NCBI RefSeq assembly: GCF_023898315.1
Contig: NC_064614.1
Location: 381,609,348-381,673,347 of the forward strand
From: Schistocerca nitens
Lineage: Eukaryota; Arthropoda; Insecta; Orthoptera; Acrididae
Direction of reading: 5' to 3'
DNA length: 64,000 bases
The notes beneath the pieces are model-generated. The model was not told where the DNA came from. It was given only the letters and a program-made list of their open reading frames with translations, and searched no databases. Positions within the stretch are counted from its first letter, which is position 1. Every line of letters begins with the position of its first letter. Shown here piece by piece: positions 20,680 through 32,045 of the stretch. A program made the position numbers and the translations under genes.

Positions 20680-21290
20680 GTTGGCTCTTTCAAATTTTAA
20701 CTTCTTTGTATTTTCATGAGATATCTGCAGGAAGAAGCAATACATTTGTTGACTCTCCCATGGACATAGGCTCTCAGAACAGTAACCCTGTAACTGCTCT
20801 GCACCTGTTAATGCGCATGCCTTTGTACCGGTCCCTGTGTGCTCTAAACATGTTTAGGCACGCCACCAGTCCTTCTACCTGGTACTCTGAACGTGTCCAT
20901 GCTCCCTTTTCAGCAATTAGTTTTATGTGGTTGTTCCCCTTTAAATTGCTCTGTATGCATACATACTACTATATATTTTAAGGAAGTAACTGCTTCTAGA
21001 GATTTCTCTGAAATTGTATAATCATATAATAATGGGTCTATCTGTCTATGTACATGCAAATGTTGCATTTGTTTAAGATGATAGTCAACTGGCACCCCCT
21101 ACACCAAGCATCTATTCCCAGCAGATCTTCCTGCATTTCACTACAATTTTCTAGTGTTGTGATTTCTCTGTGTACAATGCAAACAGACTCATGCAACTAC
21201 TGATTTTATCTACTATGATATTTATATATACTGTGAAAAGTGATGGACCTATAACACTCCACTAGCGTATGCTAAAGTTTTAAATATTAA
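20680..21290 (-). pseudogene. jockey-like LINE fragment
   Basis: On the minus strand: ITTLENCSEMQEDLLGIDAW (equals TMENCTEMQQDLQQIDAW in the 22.5-kb copy), the QFQRNL and SNLKGNNHIKLIAEKGAW blocks, and TNVLLLPADIS near the C-terminus (SNIFLPPMYIS in the other copy). It is the same or a sister family with internal losses. No frame is open over more than about 60 codons. Confidence 0.6.
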
Positions 21291-21766
21291 AGTGTTTTTC
21301 TTTTCTGTAGATATTTGATCATGATTGCAAAAAGGGGGAGTTGCAGGAAAGTAAATAGTGGAATAAATTACAGGAGCTGTACTAAATGGTGTCACTGGGG
21401 ATGGGAGGATATAGTGGGGAGGACCCATGGAAGGTCAATGTGACCCTCTCTCAGAACTGCAAAACATGCAGCAGCAGTAAGTTAACAGAGGAGCAGGAAA
21501 GGAAAGTGTGTACCCTTCAAGTAAAGATGAATCAAGGCAAGACAGAGCTGGTAGTGATGAGGGAAGGCACTGCAGAAGGAGATGGTTGGAAATTGGCAGT
21601 TGGTAGTAGGGCTAGCAGAAAGAGGATGCAGTCTGACAGTTTTGTTTTCTCTACCAGCAGCAGGTCCCAGCTGTCAGGATGAGGGGCTGAGGAGTCTCAA
21701 GATGAGGAAATAGTAGGAAATTCACAACAGACTTTTTCTTGACTCGGAAGAATAGGAAAGCACAGA
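21291..21766. other. no recognised gene
   Basis: Contains a 98-codon open frame (21386-21682) without recognisable motifs, between two LINE fragments. Confidence 0.4.
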
Positions 21767-23747
21767 TCTACATCTACATCTACATCCATACTCCGAAAGC
21801 CACCTGACGGTGTGTGGCAGAGGGTACCTTGAGTACCTTTATTGGTTCTTTCTTTTATTCCAGTCTCGTATTGTTCGTGGAAACAAAGATTGTCAGTATA
21901 CCTCTGTGTGGACTCCAATCTCTCTGATTTTATCCTCATGGTCTCTTCGTGAGATATACATAGGAGGGAGAAATATATTGCTTGACTCCTCGGTGAAGGC
22001 ATGTTTTCGAAACTTCAACAAAAGCCCGTACTGAGCTACTGAGCATCTCTCTTGCAGAGTCTTCCACTGGAATCTATCTATCATCTCTGTAATGCTCTTG
22101 CGATTACTAAATGATCCTGTAACAAAGCACACTGCTCTCCATTGGATCTTCTCTATTTCTTCTATCAACCCTATCTGGTACGGATCCCACACTGGTGAGC
22201 AGTATTCAAGCAGTGGGTGAACAAGTGTACTGTAACCTACTTCCTTTGTTTTCGGACTGCATTTCCTTAGGATTCTTGCAATGAATCTCAGTCTGGCACC
22301 TGCTTTACCGATGATTAATTTTATATGGTCATTCCATTACAAATCACTCCTAATGCCTACTCCCAGATAATTTATGGAATTAACTGCTTCCAGTTGCTGA
22401 CCTGATATATTGTGGCTAAATGATAAAGGATCTTTCTTTCTGTGTATTCGCAGCACATTACACTTGTCTACATTGAGATTCAATTGCCATTCCCTGCACC
22501 ATGCGTCAATTTGTTGCAGATCCTGCTGCATTTCAGTACAATTTTCCATTGTTACAACTTCTTGATATACTGCAGCATCATCTGCAAAAAGCCTCAGTGA
22601 ACTTCCAATGTTATCCACAAGGTCATTTATATATATTGTGAATAGCAACAGTCCTACGATACTCCCCTGCAGCATACCTGAATCACTCTTACTTCGGAAG
22701 ACTTCTCTCAATTGAGAATGACATGCTATGTTCTGTTGTCTAGAAACTCTTCAATCCAATCACACAATTGGTCTGATAGTCCATATGCTCTTACTTTGTT
22801 CATTAAACGATTGTGGGGAACTGTATAAAATGCCTTGCAGAAGTCAAGAAACACGGCATCTACCTGGGAACCCAAGTCTGCGGCCCTCTGAGTCTCGTGG
22901 ATGAATAGTGCGAGCTGGGTTTCACACAATCGTCTTTTTCAAAACCCATGCTGATTCTAGTTCTGCACATCTGTTTGATGTCCCTTCTTGAAAATGTGGA
23001 TGACCTGTGCCTTTCCAATCTTTTGGTATGCTACACTCTTCTAGAGACCTACAGTACACTGCTGCAAGAAGGGGAACAAGTTCCTTTGTGTACTCTGTGT
23101 AAAATCGAACTGGTATCCCATCAGACCCATTAACCTTTCCTCTCTTGAGTGATTTTAATTGTTTTTCTATCCCTCTGTCATCTATTTCAATATCTACCAT
23201 TTTGTCATCCATGCGACAATCTAGAGGAGGAACTACAGTGTAGTCTTCCTCTGTGAAACAGCTTTGGAGAAAGACATGTAGTATTTTGGTCTTTAGTCTG
23301 TCATCCTTTGTTTCAGTACCACTTTTATCACAGAGTGTCTGGACAGTTTGTTTTGATCCACCTACCACTTTGACATAAGACCAAAATTTCTTAGGATTTT
23401 CTGCCAAGTCAGTACGTAGAACTTTACTTTTGAATTTGTTGAACACCTCTTGCATAGCCCTCCTCACACTACATTTCTCTTCATGTAAGTTTTGTTTGAC
23501 TGCAAGGCTTTGGCTATATTTATGTTTTCTGTGAAGTTCCCTTTGCTTCCGTAGCAGTTTTATAACTCTGTTGTACCATGGTGGCTCTTTTCCATCTATT
23601 ATGATCTTGCTTTGCACATACTCATCTAATGCATATTGTATATGGTTTTGAACGTTGTCCACTGACCCTCCACACTATCTGTACTTGAGATAAAACTTTT
23701 GTGTTGAGCTGTCAAGTACTCTGAAATCTGCTTTTTGATAAAGTTGA
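21767..23747 (-). mobile_element. jockey-like LINE, 5' truncated
   Basis: The 3' end lies at 21767 with an (atctac)n tail. Reading leftward on the minus strand it carries the RT and its upstream linker up to about 23747, where it abuts a plus-strand CR1-like LINE. The same family occurs on the plus strand at 48.3-50.7 kb. The endonuclease is missing except for the linker (KKQISEYLTAQHKSF). Confidence 0.85.
21893..23662 (-). pseudogene. jockey-like RT (decayed)
   Basis: Minus frames in order: 22922-23662 (linker EYVQSKIIIDGKEPPWYNRV, ..KKFWSYVK, then GKVNGSDGIPVRFYTEY, SIPKDWKGT); 22726-22929 (MCETQLALFIHETQRA, VFLDFCKAFYTVPHNRLMNK, motif A Asp kept); 22337-22711 (motif B LQGSIVGLLLF, motif C LRLFADDAAVY, INYLGVGIR); 21893-22192 (WDPYQIGLIEEIEKIQWRAV). 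Frame changes and a few stops break it. Motif C FADD is intact. Confidence 0.82.
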
Positions 23748-25030
23748 TGTTTCCAGCTACCAGCCAATTTCATTGTTAACAAGTCTCTCTAAAACCCTAG
23801 AGAAACTAATGTTCAAGAGAATCATGGATCACCTTAATAAAAATAAAATCCTTCATAATAATTATTTTGGATTCCTAAAGGGTAGTTCAACTGAACACAC
23901 CATTTTCTCATTTGTAGCCCAACTCCATGAATCCATGAACAGTAAAATGTCATCATTCGGATTCTTCTGTGATCTGTCTAAAGCATTTGACTGTGTAGAT
24001 AACAAAATTCTACTTACAAAGGCTGAACACTGTGGAGTAAATGGTAAAGTAAGGATGTGGCTTCAGTCATATCTAGATGACAGGGCAAAAGGTAGCACTG
24101 AACAATTCCGCAATGGCACCTGCCTGCTCTGACTGGGGCACAGTAAAATGTGCAGTGCCACAGGGCTTGGTGCTTTGTTCCTTACTCTTCCTCATCTTTT
24201 TCAATGATCTGCCATGCTGTATGACACAAAAAGCACACTTCACCCTGTTTGCTGATGACACAACCATTGTGGTTGACAAAACACGCAATTGCAGTCTAGG
24301 TAACACTGCGGCCACTTATTCAAAGAAGCTCGAGATTGGTTCACCCAATTTTAACAAGACTCAATTTGTTTGGTTTCAAACTGCAAATAAAAACCAGGAA
24401 AATGTTGAAATAAAAGGTGGAGATAAAGAAATAGTGAGAGTTGAGTCTTCCAAATTCCTGATATTACACATAAGCAACAATCTGTACTGATCAGTTCACA
24501 TCAACGTCCTATGTAAAAGACTGAATTCAGCAGCATTTGTCATTTACTCAATTTCATCTGTTTATGACTTGGAAACAATTAAAGCTGCATACCTAGGATA
24601 TTTCCATTCACTTCTGACATATGGTGTCATATTTTGGGGTAAGCAGTCACTAGCAAACAATGTCTTTGTTTTACAGATAAGAGTCATCAGAATTAAGGCT
24701 AGAGTGCACCCCAGACGCTCTTGCAGAGATTTACTCAAACAGCTTGGATCCTCACTATGCCATCTCAGTACATTTATTCACTAATGCACTTTGTGCACAA
24801 TAAAGATACAATTTACAAAACAAACAGTGAGTATCATGATCATGATACAAGGAATAAACATGATCTTCACAATGATATAAAAAATCTCAGCATGGTCCAG
24901 AAAGGAGTACATTATTGAAGCATAAAAGTATACAATAAACTTCAGTTTCACATTAAATCAGTCATTGGGAATAATATAATCTGTGTTGTTGAAACACTTG
25001 AACCTCATGTATATGTTTATATATGATTTT
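23748..25030 (+). mobile_element. CR1-like LINE, 5' truncated
   Basis: Begins within RT motif 1 (SSYQPISLLTSLSKTLEKLM) directly at the junction with the minus jockey-like LINE. It then reads FGFLKGSSTEHTIF, FFCDLSKAFDCV (motif A), VPQGLVLCSLLF (motif B), FTLFADDTTIVV (motif C), and C-terminal pieces YLGYFHSLLTYGVIFWGKQS and RVIRI. It is related to the 2.2-5.1 kb copy but more decayed (frames 23773-24132, 24077-24490, 24569-24918). The end near 25030 meets the PLE tail. Confidence 0.8.
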
Positions 25031-26150
25031 AATAGAGGGAAACATTCCACGTAGGAAAAATATATCTAAAAACAAAGATGATGTGACTTACCAAATGAAA
25101 GTGCTGGCAGGTCGACAGACACACAAACGAACACAAACATACACACAAAATTCAAGCTTTCGCAACAAACTGTTGCCTCATCAGGAAAGAGGGAAGGAGA
25201 GGGAAAGACGAAAGGATGTGGGTTTTAAGGGGGAGGGTAAGGAGTCATTCCAATCCCGGGAGCGGAAAGACTTACCTTAGGGGGAAAAAAGGACAGGTAT
25301 ACACTCTCACACACACACATATCCATCCACACATATACAGACACAAGCAGACATCTCACAAGCAGACATATTTAAAGACAAAGAGTTTGGGCAGAGAAGT
25401 CAGTCGAGGCAGAAGTGAAGAGGCAAAGATGATGTTGAATGCGAGGTATGAGTGGCGGCAACTTGAAATTAGCGGAGATTGAGGCCTGGTGGGTAACGGG
25501 AAGAGAGGATATATTGAAGAGCAAGTTCCCATCTCCGGAGTTCGGATAGGTTGGTGTTGGTGGGAAGTATCCAGATAACCCGGACGGTGTAACACTGTGC
25601 CAAGATGTGCTGGCCGTGCACCAAGGCATGTTTAGCCACAGGGTGATCCTCATTACCAACAAACACTGTCTGCCTGTGTCCATTCATGCGAATGGACAGT
25701 TTGTTGCTGGTCATTCCCACATAGAATGCATCACAGTATAGGCAGGTCAGTTGGTAGATCACGTGGGTGCTTTCACACGTGGCTCTGCCTTTGATCGTGT
25801 ACACCTTCCGGGTTACAGGACTGGAGTAGGTGGTGGTGGGAGGGTGCATGGGACAGGTTTTACACCGGGGGCGGTTACAAGGGTAGGAGCCAGAGGGTAG
25901 GGAAGGTGGTTTGGGGATTTCATAGGGATGAACTAAGAGGTTACGAAGGTTAGGTGGATGGCGGAAAGACACTCTTGGTGGAGTGGGGAGGATTTCATGA
26001 AGGATGGATCTCATTTCAGGGCAGGATTTGAGGAAGTCGTATCCCTGCTGGAGAGCCACATTCAGAATCTGATCCAGTCCCGGAAAGTATCCTGTCACAA
26101 GTGGGGCACTTTTGTGGTTCTTCTGTGGGAGGTTCTGGGTTTGAGAGGAT
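25031..26150 (-). mobile_element. Penelope-like element, family A copy 2 (3' part)
   Basis: It contains the end of the PLE protein and a 3' UTR. The UTR end (25031-25300, 'tctaaaaacaaagatgatgt' and a CA-rich stretch) matches the copy at 38.2 kb nearly base for base. The 5' part (RT) is missing: sequence before residue ~255 of the long ORF belongs to a gypsy integrase. Confidence 0.85.
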
Positions 26151-26902
26151 GAGGAAGTGGCTCTGGTTATTTGCTTCTGTACAACCTGGCGCAGCTGATT
26201 GAGATGGCGACGCACCTCACCAGAGGCCCCCAAAACCAAATACATCGCACGGCCGAGGCAGCGAAGAATGCGCCCTGCGAGCCAACGCCGTGAACCGCGA
26301 TAGGTGCGATAGAAGACAACGTTGCCAGGAACAAAAGCAGGAGTCTGCCGCTGCACAGGAACCTGATGCGGCGGATGCAGCAAAGACATCAAGGTTCGAT
26401 GAGAACGACCATGGAGCAACTCAGCCGGCGAGCGACCATCGCGGGGCTGAGAGCGATATGAGGACAAAAAGAGCAATAATGTGGCCTCCCAAGAATGCGA
26501 CTCTTTCAATTTCAACATCTGTGACTTGAAAGTCCGGACCAATCGTTCCGCGGCACCGTTTGACTGAGGCGAAAACGGCGCGGACGTCAGATGTTGAATA
26601 CCATTGGCCTTGCAGAAGGACTGAAATTCTGCGGACATGAATTGTGGGCCATTGTCGGAAACAATAGTCTGCGGAAGACCTTCAATGCAAAAGATAGCAG
26701 ACAAGGCTTGGATTGTGGCAGAAGACGTCGTGGAAGACATCCGGACAACAAAAGGAAAATTACTGAAAGCATCGACCACAACCAACCAACGAGCATTCCA
26801 GAATGGACCAGCAAAATCGATGTGCAAGCGTTGCCAAGGGGAAGTGGCTTTCGGCCATCCCATCCTCGTCGCCATGTGATGTGTCGGCAGCTGGGCCAAC
26901 AC
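25469..26902 (-). CDS. gypsy integrase fused in frame to PLE GIY-YIG domain
   Basis: 477 codons without a stop. Residues 1-~245 are a Ty3/gypsy integrase: HIDFAGPF (D29), VVVDAFSNFPFV, IVSDNGPQF (D83), SPQSNGAAERLV (E119), giving a canonical D,D-35-E triad. Next is GNVVFYRTYRG...W..GRI, a C-terminal chromatin/DNA-binding barrel. From ~255 it is the PLE C-terminus: GYFPGLDQIL, C-rich NRPRCKTCPMHP, ATCESTHVIYQLTCLYCDAF, YVGMTSNKLSIRMNGH (GIY-YIG) and RRWELALQYIL (catalytic Glu ~459). The N-terminal 10-15 residues read through LTR and primer-site sequence, so Met1 is not an original start. Most likely a PLE landed in, or recombined with, a gypsy element and the frame stayed open. There is no evidence that a fusion protein is made. 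Confidence 0.8.
   Translation of the reverse strand: MLAQLPTHHMATRMGWPKATSPWQRLHIDFAGPFWNARWLVVVDAFSNFPFVVRMSSTTSSATIQALSAIFCIEGLPQTIVSDNGPQFMSAEFQSFCKANGIQHLTSAPFSPQSNGAAERLVRTFKSQMLKLKESHSWEATLLLFLSSYRSQPRDGRSPAELLHGRSHRTLMSLLHPPHQVPVQRQTPAFVPGNVVFYRTYRGSRRWLAGRILRCLGRAMYLVLGASGEVRRHLNQLRQVVQKQITRATSSSSQTQNLPQKNHKSAPLVTGYFPGLDQILNVALQQGYDFLKSCPEMRSILHEILPTPPRVSFRHPPNLRNLLVHPYEIPKPPSLPSGSYPCNRPRCKTCPMHPPTTTYSSPVTRKVYTIKGRATCESTHVIYQLTCLYCDAFYVGMTSNKLSIRMNGHRQTVFVGNEDHPVAKHALVHGQHILAQCYTVRVIWILPTNTNLSELRRWELALQYILSSRYPPGLNLR
26859..26874 (-). other. putative primer-binding site
   Basis: TGGCGACGAGGATGGG starts right after the LTR terminal CA on the minus strand. TGGCG is a usual opening for tRNA-primed gypsy elements. 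Only about 16 bp further the integrase coding sequence begins, so gag, protease, RT and RNase H are deleted. Confidence 0.6.
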
Positions 26903-27351
26903 CTTGTAGATAGAGGTGGCTTAAAGGGCACGCGAGACTAACGCAGACGGGCGTGAAGTACTGGAACAGGATACGTAATTAATGCTATGAAGAAAAGTAC
27001 GTAGCTGGTATAATACTTATCTTTAATAACTCATTGTGGTACATCGCACAAAGGAGACTTTAATTACAATCACTGTAAGGCTAATGGCGCCTTGCTAGTT
27101 CGTAGCCATTAACTTAGCTGAAGGCTATTCTGTCTCTCGGCTAATGAGAGAGAAAGGCTTCGTACGTCTAGTCGCTAGCTCTGTCGTCCGTACAACTGGG
27201 CTGAGTTCGAGTCAGTCTCTCGAGACCTGCCTTGTGGTGGCGCTAGGTTTGCGATCACACAGTGGCGACACGCGGGTCCGACATGTACTACAGGACCGCG
27301 GCCGATTTAAGCTACCACCTAGGATGTGTGGTGTCTGGCTGTGACACCACA
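26875..27351 (-). repeat. Ty3/gypsy LTR
   Basis: 477 bp, TG at 27351 and CA at 26876-26875 on the minus strand. The start TGTGGTGTCACAGCCAGACA is itself a small palindrome. The internal part is GC-rich with 'cttgtggtggcgctaggttt'. From memory this closely resembles a common Schistocerca gypsy LTR. Immediately after the CA comes TGGCGACGAGGATGGG (26874 leftward), a good primer-binding-site position. Confidence 0.75.
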
Positions 27352-28869
27352 GTAAACACACCAACCTGATTTTTACAGTCTGTTCTCCATTGCCTCTTTG
27401 GTAGCATATCAGTATGCAGTAGTAAAGATGAAAATCTTGATTATGGAATAGTGTTTACTCAAATACATACATAATACCACAATTTTGGTTGCATTTTTTC
27501 AAGCATTTATTGTCCACAAGGGCTTATTGTTTTTAAGATGACCAGTTTTTCAACTTAATGAGGTTACTAATGCATGAAACTGGCACTCAAACAAATCTGA
27601 CTAAAATACTTAGATAAATTGTAAAGTTACTGAATACAAATTAATGGAGTACTGTCCAATAATCAGTGGCAGTTCTAATAAGTCACTAAACAAGATATTT
27701 GCGTGAGGCATAAAACGCTGTACTCATTTACAATATACATCACAATGTAAATGCTGTTTTCAGTAATCCATCAGGTAAATGTACACTGTCATAATTCACT
27801 AAGTCCACTTTTTAATTCAAATCATAACTCTCAAGAATAGGTCATTCTAATGATAGTCCAGGCCTTCATACAACCATCACACAATTCAGTTAAAACATTA
27901 AGAAATGTGAATTGAGAAAATACCTATAGACCTTTTGGCTTCAAAATTAATATGTATTTTCATTGACAAAGTGCACATAGCCATTGTGTGAGCAAACACC
28001 AAGAACAGAGTCAACATTGGTGTTATATATTCATTAGCTTGGCCATGTTTGGGTGCAGACTGACAACTTTGAATGATGTTCAGCTATCTGAAGACTTGCA
28101 TATGAACAAATTGTTCTTTTGGCAATTAGGCATTCATTTCAAAAATGGCTAGGCTAGATTTTGTATGGACTATAAACCTATAAGTATTCATAAAAAGTCA
28201 TTTTGAGAGCAAAGTAGAGGTTTATGAACTCAGAAAAAATTATGGAATCATTTTATGTATCCATATTAGAAATAACTAACTTATGAATGCAAATGACATA
28301 TTGAAAATTATGGTAGATTATGCAAAAATCTTAATTAATAACATAATAAATTGATGAGGTATGTGATCTTGTCCTTGAAAGTCTGCTCTGTAAAAATGTA
28401 ATGGCAAAAGTGAGAACTTATCAAGCAAATAGGCAAAATCTGGAATGGAAGTTGTAGCTATTTTTGGAACTTCATATTAATTATCTCAAAAATTAATTAC
28501 TGTCGCTGATTTTGAAATACATCATTTGAAAGTTGAATTGCAGAATTTGTAATTACTGCCATCACTATGCTCAGAAATATGTCTCACCTCCCATGGTTTT
28601 TCTTGTCACATAATGGGGCGTAATTTTCAATTAGGTACAACTTAATTAACTGATTTACCAGTAAAACAAAGTGCTGCATTAGAATCACCACATCAAAAAT
28701 ACTACCTTCAATAATAAATCTAATTGGGAAACAGTTTAGTTTATGTTTTGAAATATTTGAACGCCTCCCATACCTATAATACTTAGGAAATATTGCAAAA
28801 TTCGAGAAAAAAGGAAAGATAAAAAGAGAATTGCTTATTAAGAGGGGAAGAAGTCATAATAGATGGAAT
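27352..28869. other. no recognised gene
   Basis: About 1.5 kb of AT-rich sequence without open frames above 60 codons, terminal repeats or motifs that I recognise. It could be single-copy spacer or very old repeat. Confidence 0.45.
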
Positions 28870-29214
28870 AGTTCTAGCTTGCTGTGTAACAAGGTGGAGA
28901 TGGTGCTGACAACTGCTGATGGAGTACACATTGCCCTGGCGTGGGTGTGGGTGAGATGGAGTTACCCTACGCATGGTCTGCACCTCAACAGGGCTAGGAA
29001 AGGGAGGTTGGTGGAGTTGATTATTGAGACTATAGGGGGTGGGTGTGGTGCCACACTTGGTCAAGTAGCTGTTTTAATGTCCAGAATGATGAGACCTTTT
29101 GTTCTTTGGATAAACAATGACAATAGGCTCCCTCTCAAGTATCTCAACCAGCTTAGACATTTCTTCATCATGTGTGTAGAAAATAGAATGTGTAGAAACA
29201 CCATGAAAATTTGC

Positions 29215-29690
29215 TCAAAATTATCTATTATTCATCAAAATGTGCAATTCATTGATAATAAAGTACCAAATTTAAGTTGAATTACAGTCTATGAAAAGCA
29301 TGACAGTATACATTACAGAGCACTGGTATAGAGAATGTGAAAGTTGCTTCTATAGAACTACCTCTAAGGTTGGAGAATTGTGTACTTATATCAGAGATGT
29401 CACATATTTTAAAGCTAGAGAAGATCTGACCACAATTAATGTAGAAAAACATTTTGAATTGGCAGCTGTTGAGCTAACAAGGCTAGACATCTATAAGAAC
29501 TTAATCATTCTGTGTGTGTTTGTACATGCCACTTACCTAGTGGTAATGTGGACACTTTCTTAACAAATCAACTGAAGTCCTGGAAAGAATCTCATCTCCC
29601 AAAAGTAACATAATAATATGTGGAGATATGAATATTAACATAGAAATTGAGGGTGAAATTAATAATAACTTCCTAAACATATTGAGCCCT
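29215..29690 (+). pseudogene. LINE endonuclease (decayed)
   Basis: Pieces: LSIIHQNVQFIDNKVPNL ('..HQN...L.NK', metal-binding Asn), VYITEHWYRECE (TEHW, catalytic Glu), EKHFELAAVELTRL, then IIICGDMNINIEIEGE (GD.N). The SDH box at the C-terminus is not found. Several frameshifts. Confidence 0.7.
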
Positions 29691-29989
29691 TTTATTTAAT
29701 GACAAAATAATATATAATGCAAAAAATAAAAGTATAATAGTGTGGAGTGTTATAAAACAAGAAATTTGAAAAGTGAAACATGAGTATAATAATAACAAAT
29801 CAAATATGAGGTAAAACAATAGAAAGTGATCAGGAATTAGCAAATTTTGTAAATAATTATTTCTCTGGTATTGTGAGAAAATCTGCAGCAAAATTTTCCT
29901 GAAACACTTATAGCACCTATGATGACTTACACAAGTGAAATAATGATGTTTCCCACAGCAGAGCTTGTAGTCAGAAAGACAATACAACA

Positions 29990-31210
29990 ACTGAAAAATT
30001 AGAAGTCGGCAGGCATAGATGAGGTTAGTGTCTCTGTTCTGAAGGCATACATAGATAGCCTACCATCTCTACTGTTGTCATTTTCAAAACTAACTGAAAC
30101 AATCATGAAAGAAAGAATAATAAGTTATATGAATAAATACAACCTTTTTAATGAAGCCTAGTTTGGTTTCTTAAGTGGAAAGTATAATATCAGCAATTAC
30201 AGAATTCAAGAGAGCAGTTCTTGAATCTCTTGACAAGAATGATTTTGGTACAGACATATTATTAGACTTGTCCAAGGCTTTTCATGCTGTTGGGCATGAA
30301 ATACTACTAGACAAGCTAGAAGCACTAGGTAATAGAGGAATAGTTAATGAGTGGTTCAAGTCTTACCTGGCAACAGGGTGTAAAAGATGGAGATAGTTCA
30401 CACATCTCTGATAATACAATTTTAGTAAGACAATACTCATACAAGAAACATGTAAATGTAGGTATTCCCCAGGATAGTGTATTGGGTCCAATTCTGTTCT
30501 TAATATACTATACCAATGATTTTCCAGACACTATAAGATATGGAGAAAAAGTTCTCTTTACTGGTGGCAGCAGTGTAATAGTTACTGATAAAAAGAAACC
30601 AGGAGTCTTATTAGAGAAAGCAAACGAAACTTTCAATGCTGCTTATGACCAGGCAATATGTAATAAGCTAAATGTTAAACATAAAGAAAACAAACAGTAT
30701 GCAGTTAAGCTTAAAGAGAGGAATCAACTGTGTCACTTTAAACATAGATGACAAATCTATAGATTTATATAGGACAGAATTCTTAGGGATACACATTCAT
30801 TGTCAGCTAATGTGGAATGAACACACAAAGATGTTGGGGAAAAAGAGTGTTATCAGCATGTTATGCTTTTAGGAATCAGTTTGTAACAGCCTATGTCTTA
30901 TGGTGACATACTATGCTTACATACATTCATTTCTTAGCAATGGGATTCTTTTCTTGGTATTAAAGGCACAAGACATGGACAGAGCTTTTAAACTATAGAA
31001 ATGGGCCATAAGAATAATAATTAAGAAGTATTAGTATTATTTGGGATCACTGTAAGAGCAATTTAAAAAACTGGGCATCCTTACTGCACCAAGTGAGTAC
31101 ATCTTTCAATTTGTTGCGCATATCAGGGAAAACATTCCAAATATTTTAGTGAGAGGTTCAGCTGTAATTATGGAACAAGAGCCAGTTTTGGACTTAGATT
31201 TTCCCAGGGA
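29990..31210 (+). pseudogene. LINE RT (decayed)
   Basis: In order: KSAGIDEVSVSVLKAY, frame 30175-30396 with ILLDLSKAFHAVGHEILLDK (motif A), frame 30347-30751 with VNVGIPQDSVLGPILFL (motif B, G to D), and motif C region KVLFTGGSSVIV where FADD is replaced. Downstream are TEFLGIHIHCQLMWNEHTK and FLSNGILF. The catalytic DD of motif C is lost, so it is inactive. Confidence 0.75.
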
Positions 31211-31763
31211 AAACAAATAAAAAAACTTGAAACATGTTGTATCTGGCAATAACACTGTATAATAAAAAGAACAAGGAAATGACAAAAGTTACTACAATAT
31301 GCCTTTTTAAAAAGGCAGCTAAAATGTTCTTCATAAATAATGCATTCTACACAGTTAAAAGTTCCTTAGAATGTTCAGAGAAGTGGTTAGTAATGAAAAG
31401 AGATAACTACAACACCCTGTCACATTTCAATGCATGATCCCGATTTACTACATTCACAAAAAATCATGTATCAAGATACTCTTAAGTATTTTATGTATTC
31501 TGTGTGTTGTATATTTTGAGCTACTGATTTGCATTGTATTTCCAAGATAATTCCAAGAACATTGTGAAATTATACTTGGATAAATAATGATGATTAAATA
31601 AGATGTGTCACTGTTCTGTAACTTACTAACTAAAGATAAAAGCAAAATTTGTGTTCCTTTAATTCATGTTTTCAAATTTAGTATGAACTGTGAACAACCA
31701 TTATTGACAATGGGGATAAAACTTTGAACCTATCAAATGTAGTTTGTATTTTGAAACTACTAG

Positions 31764-31788
31764 TTTTTTTTTTTTTTTTTTTTTTTTT
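31764..31788 (+). repeat. poly-T tract, 25 nt
   Basis: Homopolymer directly bordering the minus-strand gypsy RT fragment. On the minus strand it is a poly-A that could mark a retroposition end, but no element adjoining it can be named. Confidence 0.8.
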
Positions 31789-31789
31789 G

Positions 31790-32045
31790 CAGTACATTAA
31801 ACATGGTTACATGCTCTGGAATCCACTGAAACTTTACATCTTCTTTTAATAAGTGTGTGTGGGGTCATGCTGTAACTGCAAACCCCATTACATGCTTCCT
31901 ATAATAATTCACTAGCCTCAAGAACAAATGTAATTCCTTGCTCATCTATGGTGTTGAGAAACTTTGTACAGTATACTCTAATCTCCAATCTGTTTTTACT
32001 TCATTCTGACTAATTACATGTCCCAAATAATTCACTTCCATCAAA
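31790..32045 (-). pseudogene. Ty3/gypsy RT-RNase H fragment
   Basis: The minus strand reads MEVNYLGHVISQNEVKTDWR ('..V.FLGH.IS..GI..D') and, after a frame change, KELHLFLRLVNYYRKHVMGF ('ELR.FLGL.NYYR.FI..F') and LLKEDVKFQW. It belongs with the YLDD fragment at 32350-32505. A jockey-like LINE 3' end sits between them. Confidence 0.72.

Larger units (their letters stand above)
28870..31450 (+). mobile_element. CR1-like LINE (decayed)
   Basis: It begins with an ORF1-like end (HGLHLNRARKGRLVELII, frame 28831-29280) and continues through endonuclease and RT to a C-terminus near 31420. It is the longest LINE in gene content here but heavily mutated. Its RT is closest to the 2.2-5.1 kb copy (compare LDLSKAFHAVGHEILLDKLE with LDLSKAFDTVNHKILLNKME). 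Confidence 0.8.

Noticed and set aside
27352..28869. Searched for an intron-containing gene in the 1.5-kb gap
   Set aside because: No coding-like segment or consistent splice signals were visible.
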